Source: Acidimicrobiaceae bacterium (GTDB taxonomy: Bacteria; Actinomycetota; Acidimicrobiia; Acidimicrobiales; Aldehydirespiratoraceae). Taken from it: a stretch of DNA of 63,722 bases. Shown in pieces: positions 53,202 through 61,260 of the stretch; position 1 is the first letter of the stretch; every line of letters starts with the position of its first letter. Both the position numbers and the translations under genes were made by a program. The notes under the pieces are model-generated. The model had not been told where the DNA came from, made no database searches, and was given only the letters and a program-made list of their open reading frames with translations. The stretch lies in the NCBI GenBank assembly GCA_026706815.1, contig JAPOYA010000042.1, positions 1-63,722 on the forward strand. Reading direction: 5' to 3'.

Positions 53202-53677
53202 CAGTCACCGTTGCGGGTTTCAAGCGGCTGGCCGCAATACAGGCACGGCGGTCGCCCCGCCGCCACAACGGTGCGCGCGCGTCCGATGAGTCCTGCGACT
53301 TCGCTGCGCTGAAGGAAGAAACGGGCTTGGAACGGTTCTTCGTCCTCGTCGTCGACGAACGATTCCGCCACGACAACGAGACGGTCGAGCTCACCGGCGT
53401 AAGCGATGGCGAGACTGGCGACAGTCCACTCGGCAACGACCGGCTCTCGCAGGTCGAGGTCCTGGGGCGGGTCGCCGATCTCGCCAACTCCTTCGGGGAG
53501 CTCCTTCAGCACTCGGTCCAGGTACTCGGCCAATGCCGCTACCTGCTGCTTCTCGACCTTCAGCGATACCAGCCGACCCTCGCTGCGGGCTTGGAGAAAG
53601 AACTCGCGCCGGCCCCTCGGACCGAGGGTTCCGACCGTGAGAAAGTCGAGTTCTCGAAAATCGAAGGATTGGCTCAT
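53183..53677 (-). CDS. DUF3090 protein with C-terminal zinc-ribbon-like motif
   Basis: 164 aa from the ATG at 53677. FLTVGTLGPRGRREFFLQ and LKVEKQQVAALAEYLD open the DUF3090 domain. The end, [18 protein letters not shown], has four Cys in pairs and probably binds zinc. Overlaps the phosphomutase by 4 bp and SCO1664 by 19 bp. Confidence 0.85.
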   Translation of the reverse strand: MSQSFDFRELDFLTVGTLGPRGRREFFLQARSEGRLVSLKVEKQQVAALAEYLDRVLKELPEGVGEIGDPPQDLDLREPVVAEWTVASLAIAYAGELDRLVVVAESFVDDEDEEPFQARFFLQRSEVAGLIGRARTVVAAGRPPCLYCGQPLETRNGDWCPCQN

Positions 53678-54321
53678 GACGGCACCAGGGTCGTGAGATC
53701 GTCTCCCGTCGAGTTCACGGTCAACACGATCGGGCCTTCGGAGGCGTAGAGGATCGCGGTGATGGAGCAAGGGGACACCACGATGCGCTGGAACAGGTCG
53801 AGGTGGGTGCCGGTTGCCGATGCCACGATTGCTTTGATGACGTCTGCGTGCGACACGGCCACGATGGTCTCTTCGGGGTGGGCGGCGACGAGACTGTGGA
53901 CCGCGCCCAGGGCACGACTCTGCATTTCAGCGAATGATTCGCCCCGTGGGAACCGGAATCCGCTCGGATAGCGCTGGACTCTCTTCCAGTCCGGCTTCCT
54001 GCGCAGATCATCCAGTTTCTCTCCGGTCCATGTCCCGAAGTCGCACTCGATCAGCCCAGGGGCCTGTCGCACGCGGAGCTTCAGGGCTCGGGCGATCGGT
54101 TTTGCGGTTTCTCGTGTTCGTTCCATCGGCGAGGCGTAGACGGCGCCGACGGAGTCGAGTGCCGCGATCCTCTGTGCTGCGGCTTCGGCTTGAGCTGCTC
54201 CAACGTCTGCGAGGTGGAGGCCCGGCGCCCTGCCTGGCAGCGAAGCTCCCGTCGTGGGCGTCTGTCCGTGGCGCACAAAGAGCACCAGAGTCGGTTTCGG
54301 GGTGTCTGATTCGCGGGCCAT
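53674..54321 (-). CDS. MSMEG_4193-type histidine phosphatase (putative phosphomutase)
   Basis: 215 aa. RHG motif FVRHGQTPTTG, second region YASPMERTRETA, acidic ECDFGTWTG and second catalytic His in AVSHADVIKAI. First gene of the three-gene actinobacterial cassette with DUF3090 and SCO1664; in other actinobacteria this cassette often lies near mshC of mycothiol synthesis. Confidence 0.85.
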   Translation of the reverse strand: MARESDTPKPTLVLFVRHGQTPTTGASLPGRAPGLHLADVGAAQAEAAAQRIAALDSVGAVYASPMERTRETAKPIARALKLRVRQAPGLIECDFGTWTGEKLDDLRRKPDWKRVQRYPSGFRFPRGESFAEMQSRALGAVHSLVAAHPEETIVAVSHADVIKAIVASATGTHLDLFQRIVVSPCSITAILYASEGPIVLTVNSTGDDLTTLVPS

Positions 54322-54336
54322 GGCTGCTGCACAACG

Positions 54337-54342
54337 TACCCT
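54337..54342 (+). promoter_or_regulatory. TACCCT -10 box of the uracil-DNA glycosylase gene, leaderless
   Basis: TACCCT ends 7 nt before the ATG at 54350. It fixes the start of the gene, whose frame is open upstream to 54254. Confidence 0.45.
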
Positions 54343-54349
54343 GTGGGTG

Positions 54350-55060
54350 ATGCGATCACCCGATCCGAGTTCTGGCGCCCTGGATGATCAGACTCCGGGG
54401 CTTGATCAGATTGAGAGAGAGGTGGTTGAGTGCCGCCGGTGTCCTCGGCTGGTCGAGTGGCGTGAACGGGTCGGCCGCATCAAGCGTGCGGCGTACCGCG
54501 ATGAGCAGTATTGGGCTAGGCCGGTGCCTGGTTTCGGCGACCCCGAGGCTCGTTTGCTGGTGCTCGGATTGGCCCCCGCGGCCCACGGCGCCAATCGCAC
54601 CGGGCGCATGTTCACCGGCGACCGCTCCGGTGATTGGCTGTATCGGGCGTTGTGGCGCGCAGGCTACGCCTCTCAGGAGTCGTCGACGAGCCGTGATGAC
54701 GGCTTGACGTTGTCCGGTGCTTGGATCACGTCTCCGGTCAAGTGCGCGCCTGTGGCCAACAAGCCGACGCCGGACGAGCGTGACAACTGCCAGCCGTTCC
54801 TTGCGGCTGAATTGGCTGCGCTCACCTCGGTCAAGGTCATCGTGGCGTTGGGAGGTTTCGCACACAGTGTGGCCTGCCGGCACTTCGGACTTCGTCCTCG
54901 TCCTGAGTTCGCGCACGGTCGAGAGGTTCCTCTCGACGACGGAACGACTCTGCTCTGTTGTTTTCATGTGAGCCAGCAGAACACCTTCACCGGCCGGTTG
55001 ACCGAGCCGATGCTCGATGCAGTCTTCTCTCGTGCCCGCGAGCTGGAGGCTCTGGGATAG
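54350..55060 (+). CDS. type 5 uracil-DNA glycosylase (UdgB)
   Basis: 236 aa. Fe-S-type Cys cluster in VECRRCPRLVEW and SPVKCAPVAN; motif 1 LGLAPAAHGANRTGRMFTGDRSGDWL, with Ala in place of the catalytic Asp of other families, as in family 5; motif 2 as FHVSQQNTFTGRL. Removes uracil and hypoxanthine from DNA. The upstream phosphomutase is divergent. Confidence 0.9.
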   Translation: MRSPDPSSGALDDQTPGLDQIEREVVECRRCPRLVEWRERVGRIKRAAYRDEQYWARPVPGFGDPEARLLVLGLAPAAHGANRTGRMFTGDRSGDWLYRALWRAGYASQESSTSRDDGLTLSGAWITSPVKCAPVANKPTPDERDNCQPFLAAELAALTSVKVIVALGGFAHSVACRHFGLRPRPEFAHGREVPLDDGTTLLCCFHVSQQNTFTGRLTEPMLDAVFSRARELEALG

Positions 55061-55062
55061 CT

Positions 55063-55097
55063 TGCACAATCTGAACGTACAACTTGCAAATTGTGCA
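55063..55097. promoter_or_regulatory. 8-bp inverted repeat upstream of the DUF4143 gene
   Basis: tgcacaat (55063-55070) and attgtgca (55090-55097), a perfect pair with a 19-bp spacer, 22 bp before the ATG at 55119. Either a regulator site or, with its upstream neighbour, part of a transcript-end hairpin for the glycosylase gene. Confidence 0.4.
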
Positions 55098-55118
55098 TAG
55101 TGAGAATACGCTTCGACA

Positions 55119-56801
55119 ATGATCGAACGGGTCATCACCGGCCAGTTGACGAAGTTGTTCCGCCAATACCCGTTTGTGACCGTGACCGGGCCTCGACAAT
55201 CAGGCAAGACGACGCTCTGCCGGTCGACATTTGGAGATGCGGCATACGCAAGTCTCGAAATCCCCGAAGACCGAGCCTATGCGGAGGCCGATCCTCGGGG
55301 CTTTCTGCAGCGGCTCGGCACTCCGGCGATCATCGACGAAATACAGCATGTGCCCACGCTGTTGTCCTACTTGCAGGTCATCGCAGACGAAGATGGCCGC
55401 AACGGCCTGTACGTGTTGACTGGAAGCGAGAATTTGAAGCTGACAGAGGCAGTCGGCCAGTCGCTCGCCGGCCGCACAGCACTGCTCCGTCTACTGCCTT
55501 TCTCGCTGGAAGAATCTCGACGAGCGGGAGCCGGCGAAGCATTTGCCGACATCGCGTTCAATGGCTTCTACCCTCGCATCGCTGATCAGCGACTGGAGGC
55601 CCGCCAAGCGCTGGGCGACTATTTTGAAACGTACGTCGAAAGGGATGTGCGACGCATGGGCGGCGTCGGTGATCTGTCCGCATTCAGGAGATTCGTGGCG
55701 CTGTGCGCCGGACGCGTGGGACAGCTGTTGAACCTGGCGTCGCTCAGCGGTGATGCAGGTGTGTCGCACACGACGATTCGCCAGTGGGTGACTTTGCTGG
55801 AGCGCAGCTACATTGTGTTCTTGTTGCCGCCCTTCGCAGCGAACATTCGCAAGCGGCTGGTCAAGTCCCCGAAGCTCTATTTCTACGATGTGGGGCTCGC
55901 CAGCTACCTGTTGGGCATCGAGAGTCCGGGCCAGGTGGCAACGCATCCGTTGCGCGGCCAGCTTTTTGAGAACGTCGTTGTCGCCGAGGCGGCCAAACAC
56001 TGTTACAACCAGGGTCGCGAGCCCCGGCTTTCGTTCTTCCGCGACTCGCGCGGCCTCGAATGCGACCTGTTCTACGAGACCGAGCGGGGGATCAATGGCA
56101 TCGAGGCGAAATCGGGCGTGACGATCGCATCGGACTCGGCACGTTCTCTCGACCGAATCGCTGAACTCGTCCCGGATATGGTCGCCAGAACGGTTGTCTA
56201 CGGCGGTGCGAGGGCCGAGACGCGCGGCGATTGGGACATGGTGCCGCTCGGGCAGTTCGACGAGGCGCTGGGAGTGTTCGATGCGGACATGGCAGTGCTG
56301 GTGACCTGCGACGGAGCTCCTGCCGCCGGGGTCGATGTCCTCGCACTGTTTCCCAACAACACATGGCAGCGTGCGACTAGCGACTTCACCGGAGTCGCGC
56401 GGCTCAAGCTGTACACGACGGACCTTCTCATGACTGTGTTTGCAGCGCGAGAGGGTTTGAGTGCCGGGATAGTCCGCGGTTGGGTTCCCGCGCAGGGCTC
56501 GCTGGAGGTGGAGCTTGAGGGTCTCGCCGAAGGCGGTTCGGTGATCTTTGCGGACCAGACGGGTTACGTGCCGGGCATCGAGGGCCGGCTGAATCCGATT
56601 CTCGACACCGCTGAGCGAACGTATCTGTACACCACGAATGTCGCGGTCGACGGGGGTCGGCCGCAGCCGGTCCACTTCTCTGTCGGTGAAGACGTGCTCA
56701 ACCTTGTCGATGCCCGCGGGAATGAGCGCGACCTGCGGATCGCAGCCATGCGCGGCCAATCGGCTCTGCTCGAGTACGGTCCGCTCTCCGAGTCGGCCTG
56801 A
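55119..56801 (+). CDS. ATPase with DUF4143 and a C-terminal extension
   Basis: 560 aa. N-terminal AAA domain with Walker A GPRQSGKTTL, Walker B AIIDEIQHVP and sensor LTGSENLKL. The DUF4143 domain follows (QLLNLASLSGDAGVSHTTIRQWVTLLE, LVKSPKLYFYDVGLASYLLG, and a nuclease-like IEAKSG). Usual members are about 380-420 aa. Here another 170 residues carry strand-rich sequence resembling a carboxypeptidase-regulatory-like fold (LVTCDGAPAAGVDVLALF). No frameshift is seen at the junction. Function of the family unknown. Confidence 0.78.
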   Translation: MIERVITGQLTKLFRQYPFVTVTGPRQSGKTTLCRSTFGDAAYASLEIPEDRAYAEADPRGFLQRLGTPAIIDEIQHVPTLLSYLQVIADEDGRNGLYVLTGSENLKLTEAVGQSLAGRTALLRLLPFSLEESRRAGAGEAFADIAFNGFYPRIADQRLEARQALGDYFETYVERDVRRMGGVGDLSAFRRFVALCAGRVGQLLNLASLSGDAGVSHTTIRQWVTLLERSYIVFLLPPFAANIRKRLVKSPKLYFYDVGLASYLLGIESPGQVATHPLRGQLFENVVVAEAAKHCYNQGREPRLSFFRDSRGLECDLFYETERGINGIEAKSGVTIASDSARSLDRIAELVPDMVARTVVYGGARAETRGDWDMVPLGQFDEALGVFDADMAVLVTCDGAPAAGVDVLALFPNNTWQRATSDFTGVARLKLYTTDLLMTVFAAREGLSAGIVRGWVPAQGSLEVELEGLAEGGSVIFADQTGYVPGIEGRLNPILDTAERTYLYTTNVAVDGGRPQPVHFSVGEDVLNLVDARGNERDLRIAAMRGQSALLEYGPLSESA

Positions 56802-56862
56802 GGGCCCAATGTCAGCGTTGGGTCACCGAAATGCGCGGATCAACCGCTAGTCTCGCGGCGGC

Positions 56863-57225
56863 ATGATTCGTAGAAGCAAATCTCAGTCGGCTCGACCCGT
56901 GGGAGTGATCCGCATTGTCCTGATCTGCCTGGTGCTGTTCGCCGCAGGCTGCGCCTCCAACAACGACCCCTCCAACTGGGAGGAGGCGATCGCCGACGGC
57001 ACGCTGGAGGAGAACTTCATGCGCTCCTGTCGGGAGGCGAACGCAGGCGGCGACCTGAGCGCGTCTGAAGCCGAGTCCTACTGCGGATGCGCTTTCGATG
57101 GGCTTGCTGAACGGTACGCCGAGGATTTCGACGATTTCAAGGACGCCGAGAAACGCCTGCGCAGCGATCCCAACGATATTGACCCCGCGGTACGCGAACT
57201 GCTGCGGAGGTGCATACCTCTATAG
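56863..57225 (+). CDS. small lipoprotein with Cys pair (120 aa)
   Basis: Signal peptide with lipobox FAAGC (Cys at residue 30), then an acidic helical domain containing CREANAGGDLSASEAESYCGCAFDGLAERYAE (cited in parts: SYCGCAFDGLAE) and a final Cys near RRCIPL. Cys spacing resembles small extracytoplasmic disulfide-bonded lipoproteins. Promoter-like TAGTCT lies 9 nt before the ATG. Role unknown. Confidence 0.72.
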   Translation: MIRRSKSQSARPVGVIRIVLICLVLFAAGCASNNDPSNWEEAIADGTLEENFMRSCREANAGGDLSASEAESYCGCAFDGLAERYAEDFDDFKDAEKRLRSDPNDIDPAVRELLRRCIPL

Positions 57226-57704
57226 CTTCAACCCGGTGCGTCTGAGCCAAGATCCATAACCGGTCAGCAAGTCTTGAGTCCCTTGCGGGAGGCGTGCGGG
57301 GCATGGCGAGCTGATGGGTGTTAGGCAGGGCTGGTCACAGTTTCGGGGGTCTACTTCGGATGTCTGTGAAGGTGTGGGTGTCGGTGTTGTTGGCGGCCGC
57401 TGTCTTTTCGTTCGGGCTTGTTGGTTTCCCGGGATGGACGGTGGCGGCTCTGCGGCCGCGCAGACGGATCGGGCCGGTTGTGAGCGCTATGGAGGCTGGT
57501 GGAACCCCCGATAGCGGAGTCTTACCCGATACCGGAGCTGCTGCCCCTGACTGACGAAGAGCTGAAAGCCGCGGCGCGCCATCCCGAATCCACTGCAGAG
57601 TACGAGGGCGACTTGGACCAGTGAGGCGCCCGTCGACGACTTGGGGGGCTTGAGGCTCCGCTCGGCGCCGGGTCTCCCTCAGGGGGTGCTGGGGAAGGCG
57701 GCGG
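57226..57704. other. 480-bp interval with a possible broken small gene
   Basis: No intact gene. From 57360 a frame starting MSVKVWVSVLLAAAVFSFGL has a signal-peptide-like start but ends at 57554. A second frame, shifted by one base near 57500, continues as ESYPIPELLPLTDEELKAA to a stop at 57622-57624. If joined, they would encode a secreted or membrane protein of about 87 aa, so this may be one frameshifted gene or chance. Confidence 0.3.
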
Positions 57705-58319
57705 TCAGGGACGGCTGCCGAACTCCGGGCGTTCGGTGCGGGTGCGCTTGAGTTCCCAGAATCCGTCGATGTTCATCATCGCGACCAGGGAGTCCCACAT
57801 GGCCAGTGAGTCCTCAGTCGGGGGAACCCGGGTGATCACGGGGCCGAAGTAGGCCTGCTTGTCGCCGCTTCGGTTGTCGAAGGCGATGATCGGCGTGCCC
57901 ACGTCGTCGCCGCATAGCGCCAAGCCCGCGTTGTGCCGCCGCTCGATCTCGCTGTCGAGGGCGTCGGTGTCGTAGGCGGCGGCGTGCGAAGCGTCGAGCC
58001 CCGCGTTCTCGAGTGCCTCGGACAGGTCGAAGTCCAGTTCCTGGTCGTGGTGGATTCGTCTACCGTATTCCCAGTACAGGTTGAAGACCGCATCCTCGCC
58101 TTCGGCTGCTCGCACGGATTCCATCACCCGCAACAGGCGGAAGGTCCGCAGGGTGGGCCCATAGAACAGAGAGTCCTCATCGGGCTGGTTCTTCAGCAGG
58201 AGGCTGATCGGCTGCCAGGTGATGTTGAGGCCGCGGGCCGGTTTCACTTCGTCGACGACCCAACGGGCCGTCACCCAGCACCACGGTCAAATTGGGTCTA
58301 CCCAGAACTCGATGTCCAT
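57705..58319 (-). CDS. DsbA/Rv2466c-like thiol oxidoreductase, probable selenoprotein (UGA at residue 11)
   Basis: Read from the ATG at 58319 (GGAG seven bases upstream, 4 bp after the F420-reductase stop), the frame gives MDIEFWVDPI, then a UGA (58289-58287), then PWCWVTARWV and onward to 204 residues. The usual CPWC active site of this family has its first Cys replaced by UGA, giving U-P-W-C. Length fits Rv2466c (about 207 aa), which uses mycothiol. Without readthrough the peptide would be 10 aa. The remainder has conserved features such as ISLLLKNQ, RLLRVMESVRAAEG and the cis-Pro region GTPIIAF. A SECIS-like stem-loop follows the UGA. Alternatives: sequencing error in a TGC codon or a pseudogene; the intact remainder argues against decay. 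Confidence 0.8.
58254..58272 (-). promoter_or_regulatory. candidate bacterial SECIS stem-loop
   Basis: In the mRNA, 14 nt after the UGA, an 8-bp stem pairs gacggccc (58272-58265) with gggtcgtc (58261-58254), with one G-U pair and a GUU triloop. One further U-G pair extends its base. The loop begins 23 nt after the UGA, within the range seen for bacterial SECIS elements, and a G-U in the apical loop is the known conserved feature. Confidence 0.65.
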
Positions 58320-58323
58320 GCTG

Positions 58324-59496
58324 TCACTCCGCTGGTTTGGTCGAGACGGTCACCTTAGCGGCGGGTTGGGCCCAGTCGGGCCAACGGTCGCGGCTCTTGC
58401 CGGCCAGTTTGTGCATGAGCGCGATTGCGCCGGGGTCGTCGTCTCCGGGCCTGGTCTCGATCACGCCGTCGGCTGCCATCGCAGCGATGACGGCGCGTCC
58501 GAGCTCGGTGCGCACGATCGTGAGGGTCCAGTCGGTGAGCTCTCCGATGCCCCCGGTTGAGATGTCGGCGTGCTCGGCGGCGAAGTCGGGGCAGAGGTGG
58601 CAGCCCTCGCGGGTCCAGGCATGGCACTCCTTGAGGTTGATCTCGTAGTAGCCGCCGTCCTTGGTCCAGATCTGGAACACGCCCTTGATGTTCATCTTGG
58701 AGATGTTCTCCTTGCGGAGGCCGTATTTGACCTCGAACAATTCCTCGAAGAGGGAGTCGTCGAACGATTTGGAGCAGAGCAGGCCGATGTTGAGCTTGAT
58801 CGGTTTGGAGACCTTCCCGACTTTGCGGTGCCACATCACCGGCGCGACGGAGGTCTGGCAGCTCATGCCGACCAAGGCGAGGCGTTCAAGGCCCCTCTCC
58901 TTGGCCTCGTTGAAGGCCATGGTGTTGGCGGAGTACGTGTAGCGGCTTCCCGCGCCCCGCAGCACCTCGTCTCGGTTGGCAGCGACCATTGGGAAGGCCT
59001 TCCAGCCGGGCTCACCGTTGGGAAGGCTCTCCACGCCGCTGGTGAGGGCTCCGTCGATGACGTCGTTCTCGATGCACCAGATGAGGATTGCCGAGACCAG
59101 CCCGCCGTCTTGCCCGACGTCGTACACGAAGTCGTCCGCTGCTCGGGTGAGGAGGATGTCGGAGTAGATGCCCGAGACCTCTTCGGGATTGCGTTCACGG
59201 CCGAAGAGGTGCATGTCGGCTTCGGGCTCCCACATGCGGAAACGGGGGCACGCCCGGGTGCATGAGGTGCAGCCCTTCTGGCCGTGGACGCAGTCGTCGA
59301 GCCCCAGTTCTTCTTCGAGGTGGAACGGCTTGTATGCGCCCGGCTCGTGTTCGTAGCCGATCACGTCGTGCGGGCACGAGATCACGCATCCGGCGCAGCC
59401 TGTGCAGAGCCCGCTGGTGATCACCTCGTCGAACAGCTCTTTCCACTGGTACGTCCAGCGCGGCTTCTTCGCCGGGGGTGCTTGGGCGGCGGCCAT
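58324..59496 (-). CDS. coenzyme F420 hydrogenase/dehydrogenase beta subunit-like (FrhB) protein
   Basis: 390 aa. Two ferredoxin-type cluster motifs near the start (LCTGCAGCVISCP and KGCTSCTRACP), then the FrhB N- and C-terminal domains: GQDGGLVSAILIWCIEND, MSCQTSVAPVM, LLCSKSFDDSLFEELF and CHLCPDFAAEHADISTGGIG, the last with further Cys. F420- or flavin-linked reductase. First gene of a two-gene unit with the DsbA-like gene 4 bp downstream, which suggests electron flow from F420H2 to a thiol or selenol partner; inference. Confidence 0.85.
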   Translation of the reverse strand: MAAAQAPPAKKPRWTYQWKELFDEVITSGLCTGCAGCVISCPHDVIGYEHEPGAYKPFHLEEELGLDDCVHGQKGCTSCTRACPRFRMWEPEADMHLFGRERNPEEVSGIYSDILLTRAADDFVYDVGQDGGLVSAILIWCIENDVIDGALTSGVESLPNGEPGWKAFPMVAANRDEVLRGAGSRYTYSANTMAFNEAKERGLERLALVGMSCQTSVAPVMWHRKVGKVSKPIKLNIGLLCSKSFDDSLFEELFEVKYGLRKENISKMNIKGVFQIWTKDGGYYEINLKECHAWTREGCHLCPDFAAEHADISTGGIGELTDWTLTIVRTELGRAVIAAMAADGVIETRPGDDDPGAIALMHKLAGKSRDRWPDWAQPAAKVTVSTKPAE

Positions 59497-59657
59497 GGGT
59501 TCAAGCTAGCCGCTCAACGGGCGGCTAGCCGAGATGCGAGCTGAGCGCGGTCGTCGGCAAAGCATCGGATTGCTCTAGTTTTTTGCTTTGCGCTGGGAAA
59601 AGGCAACGGACACTAATCTAAGGTTGGGCATTGTTGTACGACAGGGGAGATCGTGCC

Positions 59658-61070
59658 ATGCCCAAGATCCGTGTTCTCGCAGCAGGAGTTTTAGCAGCGC
59701 TGCTCGTCGCTGCCGGCTGCTCAGGTGATTCAGGTGATGACGAGGTGGTCGAGCCCGACAGGGACACCGAAGAGACGACTGAGGTCGACGAACCGTCGGC
59801 CACCACGTCCGCCCCGCCCGATGAAGCCGACGACGGCGGCGAAGAGGCTTCCGACAGCGGCTCGACGGACGCTCTAGAGCCCGAGCCAGAGCCTGAACCG
59901 GTCGAGCCGACCGCCACCGATATCGGCGTCAGCGCCACAACCATCAAGATCGCGGCTTTGTTCCCGGACGTGTCGCTGCTCAATCAACAGCCCGGCGACA
60001 TCGAAGCGAAGTACCAGGTTGCCGTGGATGCCGTCAACGAAGCCGGTGGCATCAACGGGCGGCAGATAGAGATGGTCTTCTCGCTCTACCACCCTCTCCT
60101 GAACACTGAGATAGATGCGCTGTGCGTGAGCAATGTCGAAGATGAACAGGTTTTCGCCGTCGTCGGCGTTCTTGTTCGTGAATCCTCCCTCTGTTACACC
60201 GAGCTCAACGACACGATTGTGGTCAACACCTTCGCTATCCCCCCAGACCTGTTCAGACGCTCTCAAGCGCCGCTGATCTCCGTTGACCCGATACCCACGC
60301 GATTGGTTGAAGTCAATGTCGACACGTTGATCGATGCGGGACACTTGAGTTCTGGGATGCGGGTCGCGTTGCACGGAACCGCCTCGAAGGAAGACCTCCA
60401 CAACGGCTACCTCAACGCGCTTGAAGACCGCGGCATCGAGGTCGTGTCGAACACACTGCGCACCATCGACAATGACGTCGCCGCAGTTGAGGCCGAAGCA
60501 CGGATCTCCGCGGAGCGCTGGGCAGCTGACCGAGCCGAGGTGATCATCGGCAGCGCACCCGAGAGCGTCCAGGACATACTCGGCTTTTACACCAGCGCGG
60601 GTCTGGACGTTCCCATTCTGCTGCCCGAGAACACTCACGCTCCGTTGTCGTTGGTTCAAGGGGCGACTGGATACGACCTTTCGGTGCTCCACAATGCCGT
60701 AGCGCTGCTGCGTTCAATCGACGACGCCACTGCGTACGAGCAGAACTTCGCCGGAGTGGCGGACTGCGCCGACCGATTCCAGCAGGTGTCTGGAGAAGTC
60801 GTCAATGTTGCCCTCGACGATGCCGGGCTGGACAATTTGGGGGTGACCATCGAAGCGTGCCAGGGCGTCGACGTCTTTGCCGCTATCGCCAGAGCAGCCG
60901 GCCCGGAGCTCACCACCGAGTCCTTTAGGGCAGCTGCGGAGAACTATGGTCCGATCCAGGTCACTGGCGTGTCGAAGGGCTCCTTGGGCCCGGGCAAGTT
61001 CGACATCTCCGACGCGCCGGCCGAGATCGGACACTACGACCCCGAAAAACTGGCGTTCGTCGCCTCATAG
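59658..61070 (+). CDS. branched-chain amino acid/amide-type ABC solute-binding lipoprotein
   Basis: 470 aa from the ATG at 59658 with an AGGGGAGA ribosome-binding site. Lipobox VAAGC, then an acidic, Pro- and Thr-rich linker to about residue 85, then a Peripla_BP_6 domain: IKIAALFPDV, YQVAVDAVNEAGGINGRQIEM and ESVQDILGFYTSAGLDVP. No permease or ATPase genes adjoin it. Ligand unknown. Confidence 0.82.
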   Translation: MPKIRVLAAGVLAALLVAAGCSGDSGDDEVVEPDRDTEETTEVDEPSATTSAPPDEADDGGEEASDSGSTDALEPEPEPEPVEPTATDIGVSATTIKIAALFPDVSLLNQQPGDIEAKYQVAVDAVNEAGGINGRQIEMVFSLYHPLLNTEIDALCVSNVEDEQVFAVVGVLVRESSLCYTELNDTIVVNTFAIPPDLFRRSQAPLISVDPIPTRLVEVNVDTLIDAGHLSSGMRVALHGTASKEDLHNGYLNALEDRGIEVVSNTLRTIDNDVAAVEAEARISAERWAADRAEVIIGSAPESVQDILGFYTSAGLDVPILLPENTHAPLSLVQGATGYDLSVLHNAVALLRSIDDATAYEQNFAGVADCADRFQQVSGEVVNVALDDAGLDNLGVTIEACQGVDVFAAIARAAGPELTTESFRAAAENYGPIQVTGVSKGSLGPGKFDISDAPAEIGHYDPEKLAFVAS

Positions 61071-61122
61071 CCCCGACTGCGCCTCATTTCCTGAGCCAGC
61101 GTATTGGAACAAGCGACACATG

Positions 61123-61251
61123 GTGCCGGAGATGGTCGGGGTGGAGATGGTCGAGGACTGTCACAGGCCGATGCAAGACTTGAGGTCTGGCCGCACTATC
61201 TTCATTGAGGATGGCTTCATTGAGGCGTGGCGAATGTCTGATCGAGCGTGA
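61123..61251 (+). CDS. possible small protein upstream of sspA (42 aa)
   Basis: Short frame MVPEMVGVEMVEDC to the ending DGFIEAWRMSDRA. It stops 9 bp before the sspA GTG, within the ribosome-binding region, so it could be a coupled leader gene. No family is recognised and no ribosome-binding site is evident. It may be non-coding. Confidence 0.25.
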   Translation: MPEMVGVEMVEDCHRPMQDLRSGRTIFIEDGFIEAWRMSDRA

Positions 61252-61260
61252 GGAGGTCGT

